64,000 bases of DNA, taken from Pseudescherichia sp032055545. GTDB taxonomy: Bacteria > Pseudomonadota > Gammaproteobacteria > Enterobacterales > Enterobacteriaceae. The position numbers were made by a program, and so were the translations under genes. Of this stretch, positions 23,885-31,682 are shown one piece after another (position 1 is the stretch's first letter; each line of letters starts with the position of its first letter). The stretch covers positions 57,967 to 121,966 of the forward strand of contig DAMBQR010000004.1 in the NCBI GenBank assembly GCA_032055545.1, read 5' to 3'. The notes beneath the pieces were generated by a model. It was not told the origin of the DNA and searched no databases. It saw only the letters and a program-made list of their open reading frames with translations.

Positions 23885-24835
23885 CTACAGCATCTGCCGG
23901 ATCTGGTTTTCCAGTTTGATCTGATCCACAGCAAAGAGGCGGATCCCCTCGGCCAGCTTATCGACCGCCATCGGATCCTGATGGTGCTGCCAAAGAAATT
24001 CGGCCTGGGTCATGGGGCTGGGACGCGTTTCGCTGACGCAGCCCGGATCCAGCGCCCGGCTCAGCGGCGCATCGCTGGCTGCCAGCTCGTCGAGCAGTGC
24101 CGGAGAGATAGTCAGGCGGTCGCAGCCCGCCAGAGCCTGGATCTGCTCAATACGCCGGAAGCTGGCCCCCATCACCACCGTCTCGTAACCGTGGGTTTTG
24201 TAGTATTGATAAATAGCCTGCACCGACTTCACCCCCGGATCGCTGTGCGCCACATACTCGCCCTGCGGCTCATGCTGCTGATACCAGTCATAGATGCGAC
24301 CCACGAACGGTGAGATCAGATAGACACCCGCCTCCGCACAGGCCCGCGCCTGGGCAAAGGAGAAGAGCAGCGTCAGATTACAGTTGATGCCGGTTCTCTC
24401 CAGCTCCTCGGCGGCGCAAATCCCCTCCCAGGTCGCCGCCAGCTTGATCAGAATACGTGATGGTTCGACGCCGTTCTGCTGATAGAGCTGGATAAGCTTG
24501 CGCGCCCGGGATACGCACATCCCCCGGTCCCAGGCGAAGCGTGCGTCCACCTCGGTGGAGATGCGCCCCGGTACATGACGCAGCACCTCGGTGCCGATAT
24601 CCACCGCCACCTGGTCGCAAGCGTTAATCAGCTGGGTATCGCTGTTGCCGCCCTGACGGCGGGCCTTGCCGATGGCGTCGGCGATCAGCCCCTGGTACTG
24701 GGGCAGCTGTGCCGCCTTCAGCACCAGCGAAGGGTTGGTCGTGGCATCCTGCGGCGCAAATCTTTTAATCGAGTCGATGTCGCCGGTATCCGCCACGACG
24801 ATCGTAAACTGTTTTAAGGCTTCTAGCTGGTTCAT
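23885..24835 (-). CDS. tal: Transaldolase (TalA-type)
   Basis: Transfers dihydroxyacetone between sugar phosphates, linking erythrose 4-phosphate and sedoheptulose 7-phosphate to glycolysis. The 316-residue length equals E. coli TalA. Key segments are DATTNPSLVLKAA, the Schiff-base lysine in RILIKLAATWEG, and NLTLLFSFAQARACAEAG. I start at ATG 24835 (MNQLEALKQF) rather than the longer frame. It is the last gene of the sugar-acid operon (28 bp after the RpiB-like gene), so it is probably a dedicated pathway copy and not the housekeeping talB. Erythrose 4-phosphate made by the upstream isomerases would be its natural substrate (inference). Confidence 0.93.
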   Translation of the reverse strand: MNQLEALKQFTIVVADTGDIDSIKRFAPQDATTNPSLVLKAAQLPQYQGLIADAIGKARRQGGNSDTQLINACDQVAVDIGTEVLRHVPGRISTEVDARFAWDRGMCVSRARKLIQLYQQNGVEPSRILIKLAATWEGICAAEELERTGINCNLTLLFSFAQARACAEAGVYLISPFVGRIYDWYQQHEPQGEYVAHSDPGVKSVQAIYQYYKTHGYETVVMGASFRRIEQIQALAGCDRLTISPALLDELAASDAPLSRALDPGCVSETRPSPMTQAEFLWQHHQDPMAVDKLAEGIRLFAVDQIKLENQIRQML

Positions 24836-24863
24836 ATCTTTTTCCCAATGTGGCAAAAAAATG

Positions 24864-25322
24864 TCAGTCTCTGGCATGCTGGTTCTGGTAATAGTCGATG
24901 CGTTCCACTTTCGCGGCCGATCCGCCCCCTTCATATTCCGAATCCAGCCACGCCTGAACGATCTTTTTACCCAGTTCCGGACCAATCACTCGCGCCCCAA
25001 GGGTGATAACCTGCGCGTTATTGCTTTTGCGGGCGCGCTCGGCGGAAAAAGTATCGTGGCACTGGGCCGCACGTACGCCGGGAACCTTATTTGCCACAAT
25101 GCTCATGCCTATCCCGGTACCGCATATTAAGATGGCACGATCGTGTTCGCCCTGTTTCACCGCCATTGCCACCTGATGAGCAACGTCGGGATAATAGTCA
25201 GCGTCCTGACGTTTGTCGCTGCTGTAATCTGCAACGGTCACGCCCTGCTCGACTAAATAATTGACGATGGCATCGCGAAATGCATAGGCGGCATCATCCG
25301 CACCAATAGCGATAGTTTTCAT
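24864..25322 (-). CDS. RpiB/EryI-type sugar-phosphate isomerase
   Basis: A 152-residue member of the RpiB/LacAB family. The catalytic cysteine lies in ILICGTGIGMSIVANK (Cys67), and the phosphate-binding residues are in HDTFSAERARKSNNAQ. Classical RpiB has Asp-His at positions 9-10; here the sequence is GADDAAYAF, with Asp at both. The VPGVRAAQCHDTFSAERARKSNNAQVITLGARVIG stretch looks more like EryI, which isomerises D-erythrulose 4-phosphate to D-erythrose 4-phosphate, than like ribose-5-phosphate isomerase. That assignment fits the EryH-like gene in the same locus and the transaldolase downstream. The ATG at 25322 has AAGGAAAC upstream. Confidence 0.85.
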   Translation of the reverse strand: MKTIAIGADDAAYAFRDAIVNYLVEQGVTVADYSSDKRQDADYYPDVAHQVAMAVKQGEHDRAILICGTGIGMSIVANKVPGVRAAQCHDTFSAERARKSNNAQVITLGARVIGPELGKKIVQAWLDSEYEGGGSAAKVERIDYYQNQHARD

Positions 25323-25365
25323 AACGGTTTCCTTAAATTGCGATAATAAAAAAGAGAAGCTGACT

Positions 25366-25731
25366 TTAGCTGTAGAAAACGATTCGATTTCCCGGATAAA
25401 TAGTCTGCGGTCGCTGGCCGCAAAGATGCACCGTGCCGGGTAACTCTGGACTCTCCGCGCTATCAAAACTTAATGTAATATGACCAAGCTGTTTTAAATT
25501 TGTCGTTGCCACGCTGCCTACGGCGCTAATACGATATTCCATATCATCTATTTTCACCGTCTGGCCGGAGAGCAGGACACCATTAAATTTACCCGGCCGA
25601 TGCACGGCACAATAATCGGCAATATCCTCGGGCACCGGCTCAGCAAATAAAATCAGCTTATTCTCTTGCAGATACCCGGCGACAAATTTGCCCACCGATA
25701 TCACTTCGAGCTGATAGAGCGGCAATAACAT
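25366..25731 (-). CDS. Glucitol/sorbitol-type PTS IIA protein without a IIC partner
   Basis: A 121-residue homologue of SrlB/GutA, the cytoplasmic IIA component that passes phosphate from HPr to IIB. The conserved histidine is in DYCAVHRPGKFNGVL (His44), aligned with the phosphorylated histidine of SrlB; the AVGSVATTNLKQLGHITLSF and LPGTVHL blocks are also SrlB-like. It starts one base after the stop of the KdgT-like permease gene (TAGCATG), so translation is coupled. The only IIB-Gut domain in the window is fused to the sugar-acid kinase two genes upstream, and no IIC is present. Its likely partner is therefore that kinase fusion. Confidence 0.88.
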   Translation of the reverse strand: MLLPLYQLEVISVGKFVAGYLQENKLILFAEPVPEDIADYCAVHRPGKFNGVLLSGQTVKIDDMEYRISAVGSVATTNLKQLGHITLSFDSAESPELPGTVHLCGQRPQTIYPGNRIVFYS

Positions 25732-25732
25732 G

Positions 25733-26749
25733 CTATTTATTCCCCTTCGTCACCTGGGAAGCGAGCGGTAGCGTGGCCTCTTTTCTCTCCTGCACGGCTT
25801 CCGGCTGCGGCGCGCGGGCCTTCAGCCGCTTATCGAACCAGGCCACCAGCACCGGGGCGGTCAGCATGGTGATGATGCTGGCGGTCGCCAGCTGGGCGGT
25901 TGCCGCATCAACATAGACGGCCAGAGAGGGATCGGCCTGGGCCACCATCGCCGGGGTTAGCGCCGAGCTGGCGGCGGTGGTGCCCAAAGCGGCCCCTAGC
26001 GCAGTTTTCTTCTTCAGGAACAGGTTGTAGAGGAAATAGAAGATAATTCCGGTCACGGCGGAGATGGCGCCGAGCACAATTCCGGACAGACCGGCGGTAA
26101 ACACGGTATCAATGCTGGAATTAGCCCCGATGGCGAACGACATAATAATGATGATCAGCGGCTGGGCGGCGGCGCAAAGCTGCTTGAAACGCTCGTCCAG
26201 GTTACCCCACAGCATGCCGATCAGCAGCGGGATAAGCATTGACATCAGGGCGGCAAAGGGAATATTTGCCAGGCCGCTGACCCCCAGCACCATCATGGTG
26301 ACGAAGGGACCATCTTTAATACAGAACACTGAGATGGCCCCGGCATCGCTGGCATCGCCGTAGTTGCTGCACAGCGCAATATAGAGCGAGCTATTGGAGC
26401 TGGTGAGGCAGGCGACAAACGCCAGGGTAGAGATACCGAGGAAGCCTGCCGGACCAAACCACGATCCCATCACCCACACGGCCAGCGCCCCGGCAATGCA
26501 CTTCAGGATCAGCAGCACCGCGCCCTTATAGAGCGGCAGCCCGGCCTGGCGAATATTAATTGAGGTGCCGCAGATCAGCAGAAATATGCCCATCATCGCG
26601 CTGGAGCCAACTTTAAAGAGTGCGGTGGTTGGCCCGCCGATGGTTAACGCCTGTGGAACGAAAGTATTGAGTAGAATAGCGGCAACGAGCGGAATAATAA
26701 TCAGTCCGCCAGGGACCTTATTCATCTTTTCAAGAATATTAATATTCAT
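25733..26749 (-). CDS. KdgT-family (2-keto-3-deoxygluconate permease type) transporter
   Basis: A 338-residue inner-membrane protein with about ten hydrophobic helices that follows the KdgT family: KVPGGLIIIPLVAAILLNTF at the start, a G-x-S-I-N motif (CGTSINIRQAG), TLAFVACLTSSNSSLYIALCSNYG, and the loop GAALGTTAASSALTPAMVAQ near the last helices. KdgT proteins are proton symporters for sugar acids. The Salmonella D-threonate locus (KdgT-DtnK-PdxA2) has the same transporter type beside the same two enzymes, which supports a C4 sugar acid as substrate. The C-terminal 30 residues form a charged cytoplasmic tail. It lies between the kinase fusion and the IIA gene. Confidence 0.88.
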   Translation of the reverse strand: MNINILEKMNKVPGGLIIIPLVAAILLNTFVPQALTIGGPTTALFKVGSSAMMGIFLLICGTSINIRQAGLPLYKGAVLLILKCIAGALAVWVMGSWFGPAGFLGISTLAFVACLTSSNSSLYIALCSNYGDASDAGAISVFCIKDGPFVTMMVLGVSGLANIPFAALMSMLIPLLIGMLWGNLDERFKQLCAAAQPLIIIIMSFAIGANSSIDTVFTAGLSGIVLGAISAVTGIIFYFLYNLFLKKKTALGAALGTTAASSALTPAMVAQADPSLAVYVDAATAQLATASIITMLTAPVLVAWFDKRLKARAPQPEAVQERKEATLPLASQVTKGNK

Positions 26750-26841
26750 AGGGTTACTCGCACACGGATACAGAAGGTTTATATGTTACGACGCAACGGT
26801 ACTGGCCAACCCATTACGTCGTGCCTTGCGATCGTTTTTTA

Positions 26842-28563
26842 TTATTTTTGTAATGCTTCTTTATAAATATGTTCAACGATGGTGCTAATAATATCTTCCG
26901 GGCCGGTTAAACCGCCTTTGCCAACGCATACCAGTCCCGCATAGTCGCCGCCAATAATTCTTACCATATCGGTTTGCGGAATAACGTAGTCGATCATCTC
27001 GATCCCCGTGGCCCCCAGCTCTTTCAGGACGTTGACCATGGTATCGCCACCGGTCATATACAGACCCTTAATCTCCTGCGGTGCACAGTTGAGGACCTCC
27101 TTCACTACGCTGCCCAGCCCGCAGTTGATATTCTCTGCCGCCTGGCCGTGGGGCAGATCGAAGCGTTTCTCCTCCTCCTTCAGATCCAGCAGCCTGCCGG
27201 TAAGGGCGGATTCAAAGACAAACAGCGCGTTGCGGTGGCCGGTAACGCACTCCCTGGCCTGGCGTACGATACGGCTTACCTCAATCTCTGCCGCGTTCAG
27301 CCGATCGACCAGCAGTTCGGCATCGACGGGAATATGGCAAACGCGATCGTCATTGGCGATCAGGTGGCCGAGCTGCTTCTTAGTCACCGGCGTGGCGCTG
27401 CCGGCAACAATCACGATCGAACCCTGCTGCTCTTCCCGGGTCAGGGAACGCTGGGAAACACGCTTCTGCTCGCGCATCAGGCCGCGATGTACCGCCAGCC
27501 GCTCGGTGAAGGGACCGGGATCGACCGCCAGCACGTTCCAGTTCAGGGAGACTACCGCCCGGGCAATGGCATCGACATCGTCAAGGGTGATGGCATCGAC
27601 CACAATAACCCTGGAGCCATCCTGCTCCCTGCTCTGCAGGGCCTGCTGAACGGCGGTCTCACCTTTCATCACCTGGGCCAGATCGATATGGCCCACCTGA
27701 TGACGGGTCTGGGCAGCCAGCAGGCCGGGTACCCAGGACTCAGTTACCGGGGTGCGCACGTCGCGGGCCACGTCGGTGCAGGAGAGCGCCACCGAGTCGA
27801 TCACCGAGTAGCCGCCCACCAGAATACGACGGGACTGCGGCATCGCCGGCACGACCACCGCCACCGTCTTCTGAGGCAGCAGATCGAGCATGGCGTCGAT
27901 CTCAAAGCCGATCCCGCCGCGCAGGGTGGTATCAATACGCTTGGTGAAGTACTGCGCCCCCCGGGCCTTCAGTTCCGTCACCGCGGCGCTAACGCGCTGC
28001 TGGGCCTCGGCTTTCGGTAGCGGGCGGCTGTCGCTGCTCACTACCATTGCCGGATACTCAACGTCGTTGCGCGCAAAGGAGTCGGTATCAAAGAAGGCCG
28101 CCGTCTTCAGGCCGCTGCGAGCCAGCAGAACGCCAACCGTGGTAGCCCCGGTAAGATCGTCAGCAACGATCCCCAGCTTGCCGCCCTCGCCTGCCGGGTA
28201 GACCATCTCAATGCAGGCCGGCGTCACGCCGGAGACGTAGATCGCCTCGTGAATATACTCCGCCAGCGGCCCGCTTTTACCCGTCGGGTGCAGGTTGATG
28301 GTAGGAATGCCGCGCTTCGGATAGAGACCGCAGCGCAGCGTACCGCCGCAGTCGATGACCATAATACCGATCTCATCTTCCGCCGGCTCGCCGTGCTTAA
28401 AGACGTCTACCGAAGGCCAGCCGGTCAGCTCGCTCAGCCTGTCAACAACCGGGGGGCGGATCCCCCCGGTGATATAGGCAATCTTCTTCGGCTGCGAAAT
28501 CTCGACGGTAAGCGGACCACCCCACCCCTTACTGCCTTTGCTGATTAACAGATGTTTATCCAT
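26842..28563 (-). CDS. PTS IIB(glucitol)-DUF1537 four-carbon-acid sugar kinase fusion
   Basis: A 573-residue two-part protein. Residues 1-120 match the IIB domain of SrlE: KGSKGWGGPL at 9-18, AYITGGIRPPVVD, GEPAEDEIGIMVIDCGGTLRCG with Cys72 at the phosphorylation position, and TGKSGPLAEYI. Residues about 128-573 are a complete DUF1537 kinase, with the substrate-binding ADDLTGA (134-140) and the nucleotide-binding C-terminal motifs TGGDT (504-508) and GKGGLTG (about 548-554). DUF1537 kinases phosphorylate C4 sugar acids such as D-threonate. No PTS IIC is fused or nearby. The IIB domain could regulate the kinase according to PTS phosphorylation or donate phosphate as in DhaM systems (inference). 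GGGAGG precedes the ATG. Not a sequencing joint as far as can be seen: one frame, no rare codons at the junction. Confidence 0.9.
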   Translation of the reverse strand: MDKHLLISKGSKGWGGPLTVEISQPKKIAYITGGIRPPVVDRLSELTGWPSVDVFKHGEPAEDEIGIMVIDCGGTLRCGLYPKRGIPTINLHPTGKSGPLAEYIHEAIYVSGVTPACIEMVYPAGEGGKLGIVADDLTGATTVGVLLARSGLKTAAFFDTDSFARNDVEYPAMVVSSDSRPLPKAEAQQRVSAAVTELKARGAQYFTKRIDTTLRGGIGFEIDAMLDLLPQKTVAVVVPAMPQSRRILVGGYSVIDSVALSCTDVARDVRTPVTESWVPGLLAAQTRHQVGHIDLAQVMKGETAVQQALQSREQDGSRVIVVDAITLDDVDAIARAVVSLNWNVLAVDPGPFTERLAVHRGLMREQKRVSQRSLTREEQQGSIVIVAGSATPVTKKQLGHLIANDDRVCHIPVDAELLVDRLNAAEIEVSRIVRQARECVTGHRNALFVFESALTGRLLDLKEEEKRFDLPHGQAAENINCGLGSVVKEVLNCAPQEIKGLYMTGGDTMVNVLKELGATGIEMIDYVIPQTDMVRIIGGDYAGLVCVGKGGLTGPEDIISTIVEHIYKEALQK

Positions 28564-28597
28564 CTCTCTGCCTCCCGTTGCCCGGTTGCCCGGAGAT

Positions 28598-29605
28598 TTA
28601 CTGTTGTTTCATTTTCCAGTAACGCGCGGCGACCACCGTGGATTCCAGCATACTCACCGTCCCGGCTTTACCGGTGCCGGCAATATCAAATGCCGTGCCG
28701 TGGTCAACGGAGCTGCGCATAAACGGCAGGCCGAAAGTGATGGTAATCGAGCGCTCAAAATCGAGGGTTTTACAGGCGATATGGCCCTGATCGTGGTAGA
28801 GGGAGAGGATCGCGTCATATTTACCCTGTTTCCCGAGGTGGAAAACGGAGTCGGCGGGGATCGGACCCACGGCGTTGATGCCCATCTCCTGGGCCGCTTT
28901 CACTGCCGGGATCAGGTTGTCGGCCTCTTCATGGCCAAACAGACCGTTGTCTGAGCCGTGCGGGTTGAGGGCGGCAACGGCAATGAGCGGGTTTTTGATA
29001 TTCAGGGCGTTGAACTCGTGGTGGATCTGCTGCACGCAGGCCAGGACGCGCTCTTTGTTGGCGTAGTCGCAGGCATCCTTCAATGCCATATGGCGGCTAA
29101 CAAAGAAGACGCGCAGCTTCTGCACGTGGAACATGGTCAGCCCGTAGTCGGAGCGGGTCTCAACCTGGTAGATTTCGGTATGGCCCGGTAGTTTACAGCC
29201 CGCCAGCTTAATAGCCTCTTTATGGATCGGCGCGGTAGAGACTACATCGATCGCTCCAGCCATGCCCAACTCGATAGACTTCATCACGTAGTCCAGCGAC
29301 ATCTGGCCCGCCAGCTTCTGGACCTTGCCCCACTCGATGCTGTCATAGTCGTAGTCGCCGGTCTCCAGCACGTCGAGAGTACCCCACTGGAATTTGGCCT
29401 GATCCGGATGGGCGATCTTATTGATCGGGAAGTCGCAGCCCTGGATCTTCATGGCACGCTCAATGATAGGTACAGAGCCAATCAGGAAAGGTTGGCACTC
29501 TTCATAAAGCCCTTTATCCATCAGGGTGGCAACGGTGATTTCCGGACCAATCCCGGCAGGATCGCCAATGGTAACGGCAACAACAGGTTTTTTCTCTACG
29601 GACAT
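28598..29605 (-). CDS. pdxA2: PdxA2-type 4-phospho-sugar-acid dehydrogenase
   Basis: A PdxA-family NAD-dependent oxidative decarboxylase of 335 residues. Metal-binding histidines are at 142 (LPGHTEIY), 216 (NPHGSDNG) and 271 (LYHDQGH). The N-terminal GDPAGIGPE motif is typical. PdxA2 enzymes that neighbour DUF1537 kinases convert 4-phospho-D-threonate or related C4 acid phosphates to dihydroxyacetone phosphate, CO2 and NADH; the neighbour here is such a kinase, so this is the probable role rather than pyridoxal synthesis. I start at ATG 29605 (MSVEKKPVV) with GAGG six bases upstream; a longer frame to 29644 lacks a ribosome site. First gene of the leftward operon. Confidence 0.87.
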   Translation of the reverse strand: MSVEKKPVVAVTIGDPAGIGPEITVATLMDKGLYEECQPFLIGSVPIIERAMKIQGCDFPINKIAHPDQAKFQWGTLDVLETGDYDYDSIEWGKVQKLAGQMSLDYVMKSIELGMAGAIDVVSTAPIHKEAIKLAGCKLPGHTEIYQVETRSDYGLTMFHVQKLRVFFVSRHMALKDACDYANKERVLACVQQIHHEFNALNIKNPLIAVAALNPHGSDNGLFGHEEADNLIPAVKAAQEMGINAVGPIPADSVFHLGKQGKYDAILSLYHDQGHIACKTLDFERSITITFGLPFMRSSVDHGTAFDIAGTGKAGTVSMLESTVVAARYWKMKQQ

Positions 29606-29640
29606 CTTTAACCTCGCATGACAGGGAAAGCGGTTAACGT

Positions 29641-29788
29641 TCATATGTTCATGTGCAAATCATATGAACATAACGTTAACTGATGTTTCGGAAATTAATA
29701 GTGATGTCCGTCACAGATTATTTTCCGCGCAATTAATCAACGCAAAAGTGTGATCTAACATATGTTCATAGTATGAATATATGTTCAT
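29641..29788. promoter_or_regulatory. Cluster of TATGTTCAT operator repeats between divergent operons
   Basis: TATGTTCAT occurs at 29644-29652, 29761-29769 and 29780-29788, its exact inverse ATGAACATA at 29664-29672, and a one-mismatch inverse ATGAATATA at 29773-29781. The first pair is a 9-bp inverted repeat with an 11-bp gap just before the pdxA2 start; the second group lies 60-90 bp before the EryH-like gene. They are the likely binding sites of the SorC-type regulator encoded in the rightward operon. Confidence 0.7.
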
Positions 29789-29847
29789 TTGCAGTGAAAA
29801 GGCGCATAACATAACAACTATCAAGCTGATTCCTAAGGAGATAGCTC

Positions 29848-30648
29848 ATGCCCATGCAACCCATCATGATCGGTACCAGTTGGAAAATGAACAAGCCTCT
29901 GTCAGAGGCGATGGCCTACTGCGATACGCTGGCGACGCAGCTACCAGCGGTGTTGCACCCGGCAATCCAGCCCTTTTTTATCCCTCCCTTTACCGCAATC
30001 CAGCCGGTGAATGACTTTTTCCACAAGCAAGGGTTGCCGTGTTTAACCGGAGCGCAGAATATGCATGAACAGGCGTGCGGCGCCTGGACAGGTGAAATAT
30101 CCGCCAGCATGATTGTTGAAACCGGGGCTACGCTGGTAGAGCTGGGGCATTCAGAGCGGCGGGCGGCATTTAACGAAACTGACGGGGCCATTAATAACAA
30201 GGTGCACGCCGCGCTGCGTCACGGCCTGCGTCCGCTGGTCTGCATTGGCGACAGCGCCGATGAAAAACGGTGGCAGGTCTCAGCCGAGACGGTGATCCGC
30301 CAGATGAAAATTGCTCTGCATGGGCTAACACCGGACGAAGCGCTGCGCACCATCGTAGCCTACGAGCCGGTATGGGCCATTGGCGAGCATGGCACCCCCG
30401 CCTCGCCGGAAGAGGCTGCGGCTATTCACCAGCTGCTGCGCCGCGCCCTGTGCGGGATGTTTGGCGAGGCGTTCGGGCAGCAGATCGTCCTGCTCTATGG
30501 CGGCAGCGTCAATCTCGACAACGCCGTGCCGCTGCTGTCGCAGCCGGACATTGACGGTCTTTTTATTGGCCGTGCCGCCTGGGACGCAGCAGGATATTGT
30601 GCAATTGTTCAACGCGTTGTGCAGGATTTTGTGATAAAAGCGCAGTAG
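29848..30648 (+). CDS. Triose-phosphate-isomerase family protein, EryH-like
   Basis: A 266-residue TIM-barrel protein with the catalytic residues of the family: Lys13 in GTSWKMNK, His101 in ELGHSERR and Glu173 in AYEPVWAIG. The N-terminal motif is GTSWKMNK instead of the GNWKMN of glycolytic TpiA, a feature of the EryH/TpiA2 branch that interconverts L-erythrulose 1-phosphate (L-3-tetrulose 4-phosphate) and D-erythrulose 4-phosphate. With the EryI-like RpiB protein this would yield D-erythrose 4-phosphate. A glycolytic role acting on dihydroxyacetone phosphate is the alternative. SD AAGGAG precedes the ATG. The SorC gene follows after 35 bp. Confidence 0.87.
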   Translation: MPMQPIMIGTSWKMNKPLSEAMAYCDTLATQLPAVLHPAIQPFFIPPFTAIQPVNDFFHKQGLPCLTGAQNMHEQACGAWTGEISASMIVETGATLVELGHSERRAAFNETDGAINNKVHAALRHGLRPLVCIGDSADEKRWQVSAETVIRQMKIALHGLTPDEALRTIVAYEPVWAIGEHGTPASPEEAAAIHQLLRRALCGMFGEAFGQQIVLLYGGSVNLDNAVPLLSQPDIDGLFIGRAAWDAAGYCAIVQRVVQDFVIKAQ

Positions 30649-30683
30649 TATTAGCGAGGTTGAGGCAAAGGAAACAGAACGCG

Positions 30684-31646
30684 ATGGTTGAGCAAGACTC
30701 TGATTATGAACTCCTGACTGAGATTGCCGTTGCTTATTACGAGCAGGAGCAGACCCAGGAGGAGATCGCCCAGCGCTTTGGTATTTCGCGCATTAAGGTG
30801 GGCCGACTGCTGAAGAGAGCACGTCTGGAAGGCATCGTTGAGATCAATGTTAAATACCATCCGGTCTTCAGTTCACAAATTGAACAGCAGTTTATCCAGC
30901 ACTTTGGCATTAAGCGGGCGCTGGTGGCCCTCGATCACCACGATGAAGATGAACAGCGCCAGCAGGTCGCGGCCCTGGTCAGTAACTATCTGGCGAGTAT
31001 TTTAAAAAACGATATGACCGTCACCGTCGGTCAGGGGCGCAACGTCGCCGCCGTCGCCAACCACGTGGGGATATTTCCCGAACGTCAGTGTCGCTTTATC
31101 TGCGGCATCGGCGGCACCAAGCGTGATGGACAGCTGATCGACGCCGATCACATCAGCCGTAATCTGGCGCGCAAGTTTAACGGCTTCGCAGAGACGCTCT
31201 ACGCTCCGGCCTACGTCGAGACGCCGGAACTGCGCGCCGCATTTATGCAGAACCGGCTGATTAAGGCCACCCTTGAGCAGGCCAGCAAGGCCGACGTGGC
31301 GCTGATCGGCCTGGGCGATATGAATGAGAACAGCTTTATGGTGCAGCTGGGATGGTTTACGCCACAGGAGATCGTCAACGCTCGTCAACAGCAGGGGGTG
31401 GTGGGCGATCTGGCAGGCTACAGCTTCTTTAATATTCAGGGCACGCCGGTAGATACGGTAATGAACGACCGGGTCATCGGTCTCAGCCTTGAGCAGCTGC
31501 GGGCCATCCCCTGCGTAATTGCAATCGCCTCGGAAAATACCAAGGCGACGGCGATCCTCGGGGCGCTGCGCACCGGTGTCATTGACGTGCTGGCCACCAG
31601 CGCCTCAAACGCGCGCACGGTGATCAACCTGCACAAGGCGCTATAG
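30684..31646 (+). CDS. SorC/DeoR-type sugar-binding transcriptional regulator
   Basis: A 320-residue SorC-family regulator. The N-terminal helix-turn-helix (about 24-46, QEEIAQRFGISRIKVGRLLKRA) is followed by a sugar-phosphate-binding domain related to GlcNAc-6-phosphate isomerases (VTVGQGRN, GIGGTKRDG, LIGLGDMNENS). EryD of Brucella, the erythritol regulator, is of this class. It is co-transcribed with the EryH-like gene and divergent from the kinase operon, so it probably binds the TATGTTCAT repeats in between and responds to a phosphorylated pathway intermediate. I start at ATG 30684 (MVEQDSDYELL); the upstream extension of the frame overlaps the previous gene. Confidence 0.88.
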   Translation: MVEQDSDYELLTEIAVAYYEQEQTQEEIAQRFGISRIKVGRLLKRARLEGIVEINVKYHPVFSSQIEQQFIQHFGIKRALVALDHHDEDEQRQQVAALVSNYLASILKNDMTVTVGQGRNVAAVANHVGIFPERQCRFICGIGGTKRDGQLIDADHISRNLARKFNGFAETLYAPAYVETPELRAAFMQNRLIKATLEQASKADVALIGLGDMNENSFMVQLGWFTPQEIVNARQQQGVVGDLAGYSFFNIQGTPVDTVMNDRVIGLSLEQLRAIPCVIAIASENTKATAILGALRTGVIDVLATSASNARTVINLHKAL

Positions 31647-31656
31647 TAGAGATGAT

Positions 31657-31682
31657 GCTGCGATCCCGCACGGGATCACAGC
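31657..31682. terminator. Hairpin between convergent SorC and cobB genes
   Basis: GCTG-c-GATCCCG / CGGGATC-a-CAGC forms an 11-bp stem with one mismatch. It overlaps the cobB stop codon and ends the rightward operon. No long T-run is present. Confidence 0.5.

Noticed and set aside
23885..24985. 366-codon form of the transaldolase
   Set aside because: The extra N-terminal 50 residues have no family counterpart; starting at 24835 gives the usual 316-residue TalA.
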